Origin: Ryuthela nishihirai
Taxonomy: Eukaryota; Arthropoda; Arachnida; Araneae; Heptathelidae
Direction of reading: 5' to 3'
Assembly (NCBI GenBank): GCA_038380435.1
Contig: JAWZYU010000025.1
Coordinates: 32,092,707-32,156,706, forward strand
DNA: 64,000 nucleotides
The notes beneath the pieces are model-generated. The model was not told where the DNA came from, ran no database searches, and saw nothing but the letters and a program-made list of their open reading frames with translations. The number at the start of each line of letters is the position of its first letter. The first letter of the stretch is position 1. Positions 42,480-53,589 of the stretch are shown in pieces. The position numbers and the translations under genes are program-made.

Positions 42480-43639
42480 AATGAATGACCTAAATGTAGC
42501 CGAGTAAGTACAACTTCCTACCTGCGATTCCTGTGAAAACAAGACTGCCATGGTTTGGCAATGGGCTTGATCTCGAAAAGCTTGTTACCAACCTGTTCAA
42601 GCCAAGATCTCTGCCACGGTTGCCGGAGCTCGATGGAAAAACACTGCCAAAAGTCCAAGTATGGAACGGGCTGTGGAGAGTCAGAGAGGGGCATGGCTGA
42701 CATGGTAGTGGCATCTGTCAAGTCATTGCCCCTGATCCCGATGTGACCAACAGAGGAGAACGGTGGTGGTGGCTGTCAGACGATGGAGCTGCTGGCAGAT
42801 CTTGGAGAGAACAGGGAGAGGCCGATGCCTCACCAAGATCAAAGCCTATAGCGAGCTAAGCTAATCGGTGCAGAGGGCACACCGACGATCACGCTTAGCT
42901 GCTATGTGATCCAAGGCAAGGCTGATAGCTGCAACTCTGCAGTGAACATGGAACACTACTGTGGGCATGGCCGATCCGACAGATGTACTGGACTTCGAGC
43001 CATCTGTAAAAACAAGTAAGAAATCTTGGTGCTCATCATGATGGCTGGCAAAGTGTTACTGATAGACACAGTCGGTTGTAAAGGCCTTCCCCATCCTGCA
43101 AACAGAAAATCACAGGAAGGGGAAACAATGAACCACAGTGGAAGCGGCCCACCTGTCGACTGTGAGAAGCTTTCGAGACTGGTGTTAATGTCTCGCAGGT
43201 AACCTTGGACACGCAAACTGAAAGGACAAATGACAGTCGCTGCTTCTGGTATAACATATTCCACTAGGGACTGAAAACGCAGTCCCAAGTTGAATGGCCT
43301 GGGATAAATCGCAATTTCGTTGCATATTGCAGGACGACTGCTGAAGGCGAAGGGAAAACGAAGGCTCGTCAGTCTCAACATAGAGACTCTGGACTGATGA
43401 TGTGTGGAAGGCCCTTTGTGCTAACACGGCGGGCCTGATTGTCTAGGGAGTCCAGCACCTTTACCACCGAATCCCGGGAAGAGTTGTATACCTGGGATCA
43501 GTAGTCCAGTTTCGACAGGACAAGTACAGTAGAGGCAGAGCAATGAATATCAGTCTACCCTCCAAGATAGGGAAGAGAGGACCTTGAGGATGTTCAATGC
43601 CCACGTGTACTTCGACCTGAGATGTCGGATATGTTATAA
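42480..43639 (-). pseudogene. Jockey ORF2 C-terminus with RNase H-like region
   Basis: The minus strand has V-F-T-D-G-S-K-S (about 43000), an RNase H start motif, then A-A-I-S-L-A-L-D-H-I and, near 42740, a G-H-I-G-I-R-G-like block. Many stops and frameshifts. Near 42440 a C-E-F-C-D-T zinc-like end follows. Confidence 0.65.
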
Positions 43640-44335
43640 TAAGGTCAAATTCCAGTCGAAGATGACTCCGAAAAACTTGGCCTCCGCCACAACTGGAATG
43701 ATGTTACCCCCGAGCCACATCTCAGAGTCCAACTGAAGATTTCGCTTGCAGAAAAAGTGCAAGCAAGTGGTCTTCTGTGGGAAGAACCGAAACACGTTTG
43801 CCATTGGCCAAACCAAGAGATTGTTGAGGGTAGTTTGCAGTTGTCATTCAATGACCCTCATGTTGGATATCGAGCAAAAGATGATAAAGTCTTCAACATA
43901 TAGGGCATTGCCTACAGTAGGAGAAACTCGAAACCTACAAGAAGACAAAAAGTTTGCGATGAAGATCGGCATTTGACCTCTCAAGCCGAAGCTAAGAAGG
44001 TCGCGAAGAATGCCGAATTTACAAACCGTGTCATACGCTTTTTCTATGTCAAAGAAAATGGGCACCATATGCTCTCGACGTAAAAACGATTTTCTAATCG
44101 CCGATTCAAGACGTATCAGGTGGTCTAATGTAAACTGTTGCATGCAAAAGCCACACTGGGTATTACAAAGAAGACTGTGATGTTCCAAATAACAGGCCCG
44201 TCTGGTATTTACTATTCTTTCCAACACCTTGCAGACACAGCTCGTCAACGCAATTGGACGAAAATCTGAAAGAATCTTTGGATCTTTGCCTGGTTTGGGG
44301 AAGGCCAAAAGGATAGCCTACCACCAGGAGTCCGG
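43640..44335 (-). pseudogene. Jockey ORF2 reverse transcriptase
   Basis: P-K-P-G-K-D-P near 44300, R-P-I-A-L-T-S-C-V-C-K-V, C-G-F-C-M-Q-Q, H-L-I-R-L-E, and F-F-D-I-E-K-A-Y-D-T-V (motif A, about 44055). The segment from the G-V-P-Q-G block to the catalytic Y-x-D-D is degenerate (Y-V-E-D-F-I-I at about 43900 is what remains). The C-terminal part runs to about 43640. Confidence 0.8.
44324..44335 (+). repeat. SINE target-site duplication, left
   Basis: CCAGGAGTCCGG, identical to 44732-44743. Confidence 0.92.
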
Positions 44336-44731
44336 GTTGGGTTGGGTTGTTTTACCTCTGAGCGGCACTTTTTTTCACACCATGGGCTTAATGGTCAGGT
44401 GACATAGACTCCGAAGGCTCAGAGAAGGTTGGGGAGGGGACCCACTGAACACCTGCTGGGAGACAGATGGTAGCCTCCCGTCAAGGCCATCCGGTGTGTT
44501 CTGTGACGTGCACAGGGTATGACTCTCCCAACCCAGGAACATGGCTTAACGCCCATCTGACAGACGGTGGCTTTTCCAAGCCCATTGGTGTCCCCTACTG
44601 ACCATGGGCAGGGCGGATAATTTTGTGGAGATAAATCTCAATGCTGACCCAGCTGGGACTCGAACCTGGGAACTACAGATTGCGAGCCTGGTGCGCTACC
44701 GACTGAGCCCCCCCCCCCCCCCCCCCCGACC
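44336..44731 (-). mobile_element. tRNA-derived SINE inserted in the Jockey LINE
   Basis: The complement starts with a run of G, then GGCTCAGTCGGTAG (A box, 44709-44696) and GGTTCGAGTCC (B box, 44666-44656). The anticodon-loop position reads CTCGCAA, so a tRNA-Ala-like head is likely. The body runs to a CAACCCAACCC end. Flanked by the 12-bp duplication CCAGGAGTCCGG at 44324-44335 and 44732-44743, so the insertion is precise and younger than the LINE. Both promoter boxes look intact. Confidence 0.85.
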
Positions 44732-44743
44732 CCAGGAGTCCGG
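44732..44743 (+). repeat. SINE target-site duplication, right
   Basis: CCAGGAGTCCGG, identical to 44324-44335. Confidence 0.92.
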
Positions 44744-46175
44744 AAACTGCTCCTCGATGAAAATGCAATTGTAGAGTCGGAGCAGCTGATCCTTACTCGA
44801 TGGTGAGAGATGTTGGAGCATGGCAAAATGGACAGCCCGAAGGCGGATGCTCGCGAAGAGTGCAGAGCACGGCGACATTCTTTCGTTTTGAATGCCATGT
44901 TGTAAGGTACAGGTCAGTAGAATGGTAGGACAGCAGATAGAGTTCAGCCTTGCTCTTCTTGGCCAGAAACTCGGGGGAGTACGAAGGTAAAGAGGAGATG
45001 GAGGAGAATGACTCCCCCAGAATGTCTGCAATTGCTTGTGAATCAGCAATTGTGTGTCCATTATGTTCCAGTATCGATAATGAGTGGGACGTGTACTTCC
45101 CACCCATCTCCCGGACCTTATTCCACACGACCTTAGAACTGGTCGTGCGGGTGATGGAGGACGTATATTTGATCCAAGATTCCATCTGGCTCTGTAGTCG
45201 GATGAAACAGGCTTTGGTGCATTTGAGTGCTTCAATGTTAGGGGATGTCGGATATCTCCGAAATACACCGAAAGCCTTCTTCTGAGCCTTACGAGCTGCA
45301 ATTCAGTCGGGATTCCACTACGGGTTTTGGAACCATGGAAATAGAGTCGAGGTCTGAGGAATAGTATAGGCAGGAGCAAGGACGATGCAGTCCATCATCT
45401 TTGCTAATGCAACATTGATTGACTTCTAGTTGACAGAGTGGTCATTGAACTGAGAGAGGAGATCGAAGCCACTCAAATCAATCCGATCAAGCCATCACTG
45501 GGAGACATGTGAAGGGCTGCAAGGCCCATCACGGGAGATGGCGCACACCATGGGGAGGTGATCGCTTCCATATGGATTGTCCTTGACTTCCCATGTAGAG
45601 AATGGAAGGATCGAGGAGGAGCAGATAGTGAGATCAATGGCAGTGAATGTGCAAATTGGGGAGTGGAAGTAAGTACTAACATAGGTATTCAACAAGGAGA
45701 GCAATGGATCCAGGAGTCACTGTTCCAGGACCCAGCTCCTCCCATTGCTGTCAGCCTGCCCCAGAGTGGACTGTGTCCTTTGAAGTCCCCCATGATGAGG
45801 AAGGGGACGGCAGATGCGAGACGAGGTCATCAAAGTCATCCCGGAAAATGATACTTCCGGGTGGTAGATAGACAGAACAGACAGTCAACGAAAATTTCAC
45901 AAAGATGCTGATGGCAACCGCCTCTAAGTTGGTGGTGAGGGATAGGACCTGGAATAGATATTTGCTCGCGAGGATGGCGAATTCCCCGAGAGCTGGACCA
46001 TCTCCATTCCAGTCCTGGTGAATGAGAGAGAAGTGCCAGATAGTGGGATTGTTGGCTGTTTCCAATTATGTCTCCTGCAGGCACTCACAGAGGGATTCAT
46101 GTGCCCTCAGGAGGGCATTGAAGTTGTCAATATTCCTCTGGAATCCATGATAGTTTCATTTCAGGAGTGTGGCCA
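44744..46175 (-). pseudogene. Jockey ORF2 endonuclease and linker
   Basis: From about 46172: F-N-A-L-L-R-A-H-E-S followed by C-L-Q-E-T (catalytic Glu region), then V-Y-L-P-P-G (about 45870), and G-S-D-H-L-P-M (about 45560), the last endonuclease motif. Next comes the linker with S-S-K-V-V-W-N-K-V and G-K-Y-T-S (about 45130) that precedes the reverse transcriptase. Several frame changes and stops. Confidence 0.8.
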
Positions 46176-46179
46176 TCTC

Positions 46180-46925
46180 AGGTGTTAGAAGAATTGGCGG
46201 ACGAGTTTCGGTTTATTTTAACTGTTGGAAGCGACGGATTTGGAAAAATGGTGCGGTCTCTGTCCATGTCCTCAGAGTCGCCCACGTGACGTGGATCAGA
46301 GACCACTGCAATGAGGAGTTGTTTTTTTCTTAGGCTCTGGCGGGAGCCCTTTAGGTTTAGAAGGTCTGGTGGTCTGTGGTCTGGAGGAAGGGACAGAGTG
46401 TTCCAGTGGTGGAACTGGGAGGTGCACATGTAGGAATAGGAACCGGAGTCAATATCGAGATGGACACCGACTTTGGCTTCACCTGTGTCAAGAGGTACTT
46501 GGCTGCTGGCGAGAAAGATTCAGCAGGTGGAATGCTGATGTCAGTCTCCACCGCCACGGAAGCCATCTTTATGACAAACGTTCTGACGACTGCACTGGCA
46601 TAGGAGACCTTGCCAGGTGGGGCAGAAGGGGCAGCGAACTTCCTCGCCTCTGGATAAGTGAATGTTATGGAGAGACTTTAGGTACTGAACCTCTTTCTCC
46701 TGCAGCCACTTTGGATAGTCGTAGGAGTACGCCGGATGTTCGATACGCAGTTTAGGCAGCATGCCATTTCTGATGTGCAGTCAGATTGAAGATTTTCCTG
46801 ACTGCCACAACGAGCACAGGTGGGCTTGCCCCGAAGTGCTGTGTGGGCATGGCCGAATCTGAGCTTAAAGATTTGTCCTCCCGACGAGAAAGCCCGTCGT
46901 GTGGCATGCATATTCCACACAGTCT
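46180..46925 (-). pseudogene. Jockey ORF1 (gag-like), C-terminal part
   Basis: Fragments in several frames. R-F-G-H-A-H-T-A-L-R-G-K-P and C-A-R-C-G-S-Q, then C-L-N-C (46870-46770), give the gag zinc-knuckle region. P-K-W-L-Q-E-K-E-V and L-K-S-L-H-N-I (about 46700-46660) are the conserved stretch that follows it in Jockey ORF1. The remainder has frameshifts. The protein would bind LINE RNA. Confidence 0.75.
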
Positions 46926-47620
46926 TAATAATTTTTTTTCCAGTTTTATTTCAGATATGGAAAAACAAAATTTCTGCGGAGATTAAGAATAAAACCATTG
47001 TTGGAACACGTTCAGAGCACATTTTGGATTGTTCTTTGAGATAATTATTGTTCCTTTTTCAAATTCTTTCCGAGAACAGACCCTCTCTTTCAGCTAAATG
47101 CTAAAAAATCACAGCAAAATAATTATTTTACCGAAAGAAGTCATGAAATGATTCGTCCCTTATCCGTGCGTTAAAATTTAGAATTAATATTCTGTAAATG
47201 GCGTTTATTTTACGGCGAGACAGCTATTTTAGTCTGATTACAGGAAATATACCTACTTGAACGGAAAAACGTGTGAAGTTGCAGAAAACCGAAACTAACA
47301 TGTAGGAAACTTGTGTCGTTGCACGAAAAATACCGTACAAATTTTCGCAAGTACGAGGAAAGATTAAGATAATTCAAACATTTGGACGAAAAATAACCAG
47401 GCAACGGTCATATAAATCCATGCCTCTAAAGTTTTCACACACACGAATCATGGAAAGTTAATATATCTGTGCTGGTTCACGAGTCGAATACTTCAAAAAT
47501 TTTCTCCATTTCTTACATAAAACAGGAAATTAAATAACAAAAACTAAAGTATTTTCGTTAGTGTCCTGTTTTTCCCTACTGATAAAGAACAAATGATTAC
47601 GGAGATGGCCGGACACCCCT
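46926..47620. other. Non-coding stretch
   Basis: No gene or clear repeat seen. The frame 47210-47404 minus has no recognisable domain. Confidence 0.45.
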
Positions 47621-48450
47621 CTTTAGGCGTTTTATTCAGTCCACTGCGTGGCATGCGGTTTTACAATTGTTCAGCCATCTAGTTTAAGCAATTCTCAACC
47701 TTTCCGGTAAATTGTATGCGATTTTACTCTCGATTCATTCCACTCTTTGAGTTTTTTGCAGTTATTGTATCATCCATTCCAATGCGATTTTCGCAGTTAT
47801 ATCTCTCCGCTCTAATTTGCTGTTTTTAAGCAACTCTTTCACCCGATGGTCTATATTTTGGAGTTATTCTGCCATCTGTTCCAGTGATATTTTGGAGATA
47901 TTCTGTCGTCGATTTCAGTGAACCTTGCGGGGTTCGAGCCCCGGATTAGGTATGGATGTGTGTGTTTCCTTTTTCTGCTGAGGTCCTGCAATCCTCTCAG
48001 ATCTCCTACTGTGGCATATAAACTGACAGACTCCTGTCAGACCTCTGTGGCAAGCAGCTGCTTGAGGGGGTATTTATTTTTTTCTATTTTGCGTGATTTT
48101 ACAGATTTTGTGCGCAGTACACGTTTTGCTATTTTCCACTATCCAATTCAGTATATGTATTTCAGTACTGAAGAGATTATGTCAGTCATTTTTGTGCATT
48201 TTACTGTTATTTGGATTCCATTCTATATTTTGAAGATATTTTCTTTCCCATGAATTTTGCACAATTTCAGTGTTCTTTCTGATATCTTTCAGGTTCCAGT
48301 TATTCTTCCACCTATCTCAGTATATTATACTGGTCATCCATTCTTGTGTACTTTGTGTGATTTTGCAGTTATTTCACTACACATTTCATCATATTTTAAT
48401 AATTATGTAATGCTGTCATTTCTTTTAGTTCCAATACTTTTAGTTCTCCA
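47621..48450 (+). repeat. Degenerate tandem array with a SINE piece inside
   Basis: Blocks such as (T/G)CGATTTT(G/A)CAGTTAT, TATTTTG(G/A)AGATATT and CATCCATTCC(A/T) recur at irregular steps of about 60-70 bp, suggesting an old tandem array. It is interrupted around 47925-48070 by tRNA-like sequence. The open frame 47918-48253 plus crosses both and is not taken as a gene. Confidence 0.45.
47925..48070 (+). repeat. SINE fragment with B box
   Basis: GGTTCGAGCCC at 47931-47941 is a perfect B box in a stem (GGGG...CCCC). It is followed by GGATTAGGTATGGATGTGTG, as in the body of many tRNA-derived SINEs. No A box upstream, so it is 5'-truncated. Confidence 0.45.
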
Positions 48451-48639
48451 TCTACACAGTTTTGTGTTCTTATAAATGTTAGAGAATGTAATTCTACATA
48501 AATGCGTCCCATAAGTGTTTTTACACACTTATTACAGATACCAGTGAATAACTGTCAGATTTCTTCCTACCTTACTTTTTTTTTAACGTTTCAGATCACT
48601 TGCTCACCAAAATTTTGATTATATGTTTTAGCTAAGTTA

Positions 48640-49110
48640 AAATTTGGTTTAAAATAAGAACACGTTTCCAGTTTTGTGTTTATAAAATTATCACCAAACC
48701 AATTTTATGTCTAAAATCTTTTTGTATCCGACGCAAAATTTGTACACTAAAACATAAATCCCATGTTTTCCCTATGGGAAGTAAAATTTCACCTTATATC
48801 TTTTTTTGATGGTTTAATATTTTTATCTTGCATAAATTTTGTTGTGTATGAAATAAGAACAGGCGTCTTGTTTCGTGTTTAAATTTGATCACAAAATAAG
48901 TCTTATGTTCAAAAAAGTTCTTAGCGAACGCGTATATTGCACGCTGAAACATGAATTCTATGTTATCTCTATTGGAAGTGAAATTCGTTACTCACACTAA
49001 TTTTGTTCGTTTAAATTTGGTATTTTACTCAAATTTTGTTCATATTTTGTAGAAAAGATAAAATTTTGTTTGAAATTGAACATATTTTCCGTTTCTTGTT
49101 TAAAATTTGT
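48640..49110 (+). repeat. Diverged ~240-bp tandem repeat
   Basis: Stretches near 48670-48790 and 48870-48985 align: GTTT(T/C)GTGTTTA, ATCACAAA-type block, CTTATGTTC-like block, GAAACATGAATTC / AAAACATAAATCC, and (T/C)TAT(G/T)GGAAGT(A/G)AAATT. A third start near 49060-49130 runs into the LINE fragment. Confidence 0.55.
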
Positions 49111-49119
49111 CCACTAAAT

Positions 49120-50550
49120 TATTTTTCAGACCCTCCTGGTGTTGACCGGCACTTGATCCTTTCCTGCATCAATTACAGTGGTCACCTTCTGAGAAATGTC
49201 TCTGCTGCACTGTTCAGCAAGTTCGCCACTATACACACTATATTTCTGCTCCTCTGCCTCGGACTCTGCCCTAACACACCTAATGCGTCTGTCATTGCAG
49301 AGGCTGATGACATGCCTTTCCACTTGCACTGGAAGAGAGATATACTGTTTCATCTCTCGAGGCTCCATTCCCTCCCCTCTAACCATGAGCTTCTCAGGAA
49401 GTTGTATGACAGGCCTCACTCTGCCATCGTCCTGTCCGCCAAGGACTTCTACGACCGAGTCCATCCTGCCAGCTCCAGACGCTCGAGCTGGCAGGGACAG
49501 ATGCTGGATGCTGGCAATACTCTCTTCCCCGACCTTCCACCTTGGAGGAACAGTGATCTTATGATCAATGTCACTATCTCTTCTCTTGGTCGGAGGAGCG
49601 ACTCTGATCCATTGACCATCAGACTTCTCTCTACCTCCTATGTCACTGAACGATATGAGAGATGTATTGAGGTCTACACTGATGGATGTGTGGACCAGGA
49701 GAGGCAACATGCTGCCTCTGCCTTTGCCATCCCCGATAATGACATCGCCAGAGGTTTCAGTCTCCCGCATCTAACCTCCTCCACCTGTGCAGAGTTTCAC
49801 GCTATTCTTGAGGCTGCATTTTTCATTATCAGCCTCGAGAGTGTCAACTTTGTCATCCTCTGTGACTGCAAGTCAGCCTTGAAAGCTCTCTAGAAGCGAG
49901 ACAGCAAGAGCTGCAACCCCTTCCTCACCAGAAGATCATGGAGACTTGCTCCAAGGTCACTTCTGCCGGAATCACGGTTCATTTCCAGTGATCACTTCCC
50001 ATGTAGGGATACTTGGCAACGAGCGCGCCGATCACACCGCGAAGGAGGCGCTGGAGAGTCAGAGGTGTGTAACTAATTATCCCCCCTCTCTCTCAGCGAC
50101 TGCAAGAGTTCTGTCTAATATCTGATGAGTCAGTACCGTCTTGCTCAGTGGCAGAAGGACGGCAGCTGTTCCTCATTCAGGTATCTGGTTGAACCTTCTC
50201 TCACTGCTCCTAACCTTGGTAATCACTTAGATCTGAGGAGACCTTCCTTCATCGTCTCCGAGATGGTGTCATCAACTGCAACTCTACACTTCACACTCTT
50301 GGCAGCGCTTACAGTCCAGACTGTGCCACTTGCAGCACACCTGAGTCTGTATCCCACGTTCTGCTCAACTGCTGCCGCTACAATGTTGAAAGAGAAGCTC
50401 TGTTCCGAGAGCTTCATGCTATCGGACGAATTGACTTCTCCAACACCTTCCGTCTTGGCAACAACCATAATGCGAAGCTGCAACGAACGCGCTTCCGTAT
50501 GGTCACTGACTTCTTTCAGAACATTGGCCCCTTCTGCAAGGTCTAATGTT
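49120..50550 (+). pseudogene. LINE ORF2 C-terminus with RNase H domain
   Basis: The first open frame reaches TAG at 49891-49893. It contains V-Y-T-D-G-C-V-D (about 49675, RNase H first Asp), A-E-F-H-A-I-L-E-A (catalytic Glu, about 49795) and L-C-D-C-K-S-A-L-K-A-L (third Asp, about 49860). Beyond the stop, H-V-G-I-L-G-N-E-R-A-D and A-K-E-A (about 49995-50050) complete the RNase H fold. Then, in other frames, C-A-T-C-S-T-P-E-S and N-C-C-R-Y-N form the end zinc motif. Several frameshifts. Confidence 0.75.
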
Positions 50551-50690
50551 CTCTATTTGTCTTTCTCCTGAAAAGAACTTTTTTTGAGAGATAGCTGAGG
50601 CGCAGTAACTTTTGCATCCGCTATCTCGCACTTCTGTTGTGACTGGTGTAGGGAGCCCCTTATCTGGAGGCTAATTTCACCATATCTACA
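49120..50690 (+). mobile_element. LINE 3' portion (RNase H type), dead
   Basis: Plus-strand end of a non-LTR retrotransposon different from the Jockey copy at 41946. It covers the tail of the reverse transcriptase, an RNase H domain, and a C-terminal zinc-like motif near 50330-50380 in a shifted frame. The 5' truncation falls at about 49120 next to a tandem repeat. The 3' end is not sharp; no poly-A tail was found. Confidence 0.7.
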
Positions 50691-51020
50691 ACACCCTGAA
50701 TCCTTAGGAGTTTCTCTATGTTTTAAGGTGTCAAATCCAAAATGGTGGTCTTAGAATTATTTGTGTCCTTTTGGGTTGTTTACTTCACGAGGGGTGGGTC
50801 AACTAGGGCGTCTTAGAGGGGTATGAAACAACCAGAGGGGTCTTTAGAGGGGGTGTCGAAATTCAAAATGGCGGACGAACGGAAAATCGGGGAATTTTTG
50901 AAAAGGGGCGTAGTTGAAAGCACGATATTGGAGGGACTTCTCTTAAACGATTACGACTATTAAATCGATTAATCGATGCGGCGAAGTGCATTTCAACTAC
51001 TAGCATGATAGCAACTTCTA
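50691..51020. other. G-rich non-coding stretch
   Basis: Contains repeated AGAGGGG and AAAATGG(C/T)GG blocks between 50735 and 50920. No gene. Could be the end of an unrecognised transposon. Confidence 0.4.
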
Positions 51021-51027
51021 TCATCTT

Positions 51028-51256
51028 CCCTGGCCACCACAAAGCCCGGACATGAACCCCACTGAGAATGTATGCGACATGTTAGAGAAACAGATCCGGG
51101 AGCAAAGTCTTCTTCCGTCAAATCTGAGCCAGTTAAAGGACTGTCTGGTGAACACCTGGCATGTGGGAGATGTAAAGGCAATTTCGTTTTGGAATCTATG
51201 CCAAACAACATACGTGCTGTAATTCGGGCTAAAGGAGATCCAACCCGGTATTAAAT
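51028..51256 (+). pseudogene. Tc1-type transposase C-terminal fragment
   Basis: W-P-P-Q-S-P-D-M-N-P-T-E-N, where most relatives have D-L-N-P-I-E-N, includes the last catalytic Glu region (about 51030-51065). Then comes L-E-K-Q-I-R and L-P-S-N-L-S-Q-L. After a frameshift near 51180 the true C-terminus appears: S-M-P-N-N-I-R-A-V-I-R-A-K-G. AATAAAG follows the stop at about 51255. The N-terminal two thirds and the ends are missing. Confidence 0.85.
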
Positions 51257-52631
51257 AAAGATTTCTAATTCAGTAGCTGGCGTGTATACATTAGCTGAGC
51301 TCGCCCCACTGTGACGTCATGGGACACGCCATCTCAGCGACACTTGAATGGCTTTCGTAAAGCATAGTCTTATGGTGCCATTTTATATACTGTATATTAA
51401 CCTTGTAGACGACTACTGGTAGAGCGAGGTGCTTTCGAATTTGGGCAGGCTTATAGTTTGTCATTGTGGACTAAGATAACGCTCGTTTTCAGAGAAAATA
51501 AACTCTCTCATTATCTGAATTTTGCACCATCTACCGGGAGGAAATTCAAACTGATGGATGATTAGGAAAATGAAAACAGTTTCGTTTTTCTTAACACGAA
51601 AAAGCTGCGTTTTCTCTTTCCTGGATATAAGCAGATGAAACGTTATTGTGAGCGTAAATCCTTTCACCATCACTCTACCACCAAAATTTTTTTTTCGTGA
51701 ATATTTCGTTTACAATAGTAGTTTAAAGTATTAATTTTGCTCCACAATACTTTCAATGATTTCATGAAAAACACATAAAAAAGAAATTGGGCGTAACGAA
51801 AGATTTATTAAATGAACTATCTTTAATCTCATGGTGAATATTTTGTAATATATTATTAAATAGAATCATTTCTTCTTATATTGCTAGTGGTTTTCAGGAT
51901 TAACTAGATATTATTTTCAGGGATGAACCAAAGTCATCTTGCATTTTTACAAATACGTCATAAAGTTCTGCTCTTGTTTGTAAAGCATTTATTTTTCTGA
52001 AACATTTGTTCAATTTTGTACACAGGGTCGTACCCAGGGTGTTGTGGGGCAAGAGTACGGACAGTGCCTTCCCCCGAAATCACCATCTCATGCGAAATCT
52101 CAAACCTGTTTACCAGCTTTGAAATCCAAAAGAGTTGTTTTGCATAATTTTATTTTAGACTCATTGTACAATATATGTCCGACAATAAATATGTATTTAA
52201 AAGCAACTATAAAATTTTGTTCCATGCAGAATATCATTTTAATATTTCCTGCGACGTGGACTATGGGAAACCGTACTCAAATCTTATTCTCACTCCCCAC
52301 TAAAGTAATTCTTGAAAGCCCCCTCCCCCTAGGCTAAATTTTCAAACCCTCCTCTAAACTGCATAACTAAATTCTGGACATCTGTCTGTGTATATATGCA
52401 AGTAAAGCTGAAAAAGAAGCAATTAAATAACATGTTGCAAAGGATGAAAAAGGAATTCAGGTATCATTAAGCGGTTGAAATTGAATGAGATTTGCTGTGA
52501 AATACTTTGCGTGATCGCGACGTTTCGCAACATAATGTCTTTCAGGGCAAGGGAAAATAATTTTTATTTACGATATAAATACTGAAACATAATCCGCTCA
52601 ATATCTGAAATTGATGTAACCACGATGTGAA
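51257..52631. other. Spacer before the right duplication copy
   Basis: No gene seen. Its right end passes without any visible mark into 52632, the position that matches window base 1, so it may itself be part of the repeated unit. Confidence 0.45.
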
Positions 52632-53589
52632 CTAATTAATCACCTGCCTTTCAGTTACTTTTAGATTTAAAATTCGATGAGATATTATTGTCAGCCACCA
52701 CTCAAGTCGGAGATCAATGAAAATTAATTTCGCAATGAACCATTGATATATTTTCAGATATATATGTAAAAATTTCATGCCTTTTATATCAGTCACGGGC
52801 ACAAACTTTACAGAGAATGAGAGGGGAGGGGGATTGTTGAAGAAAGCAACGAATCGATTCAACGTGCAATATATAGGTAAAACCGTTGGATTCAAGTCAG
52901 AAGTAGAAAATGTTCATATCGTAAGAGGTTTGTCCTAATGTGCAATGGATCTGGAATTTCTCGAACAAATTTAGCGTTTGTTATTCGATTTATTGTTGTT
53001 ATCTAAGATCGGAAAGTTTATAAAAGTTGAACTAATAGGCAGCATTTGCAAGAAAATTTCGTGTGATAAATTGCATATTTCGTCATAGTGTGACAAGACA
53101 TGAATAACGCAAGAGTTTGATTTTTTGTTATGTGTTTACTGTGAATGCGTGAATACATCCCTAAAACTGATCTTTTTCTAAATTATGCCACAGTGCATAT
53201 AGTACTTTGAGAAGAGGCTCCGAAGTTTAATGCATATAAATTGTTTCTCAAAACTAAGAAAATCACTTGAATTAAGTTGAATGTCCCAAAAATTCTGAAG
53301 AATTTGAATTTCTGGCTTATACTGAGAAATACATAATATTTATGATTATTTTTTCCATTCAATTACTTGTGAAAATTTACACTTCCGATGTCGACTCTCC
53401 GATTTCTGTTTCCAACTAAATTAGAAGAAATTAAAAAAAATACGTAGTATTAAAAAATAAATTGCATTGAACAGAAATTTGTGTGAATGATAGTGACAGG
53501 GTTAAACTCTGATGCGAAATCTGAAATTTGACGTAGAAAGTCTAGTTCTGAAATAAATGTAATTTCTTCGGAAATATGCAATTTACAAA
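52632..53589. other. 5' flank of the intact chemoreceptor
   Basis: Counterpart of 1-958, no gene seen. The ~60 bp before the ATG at 53590 are shared with all three chemoreceptor copies, so promoter elements could lie there. No TATA box is obvious. Confidence 0.45.

Larger units (their letters stand above)
41946..46925 (-). mobile_element. Jockey-clade LINE, dead, split by a SINE
   Basis: Reads on the minus strand: end of ORF1 with a zinc knuckle (46920-46180), endonuclease, reverse transcriptase, RNase H region and a 3' untranslated region ending in an ATAAAACCCCAAAC-type tail near 41960-41990. A SINE with a 12-bp target duplication interrupts the reverse transcriptase at 44336-44731. The 5' end, with most of ORF1, is missing. 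Confidence 0.88.

Noticed and set aside
44638..45379. 227-residue minus-strand protein with a glycine run
   Set aside because: It crosses the SINE poly-C run and antisense or shifted LINE sequence, so it is a chimaeric artefact.
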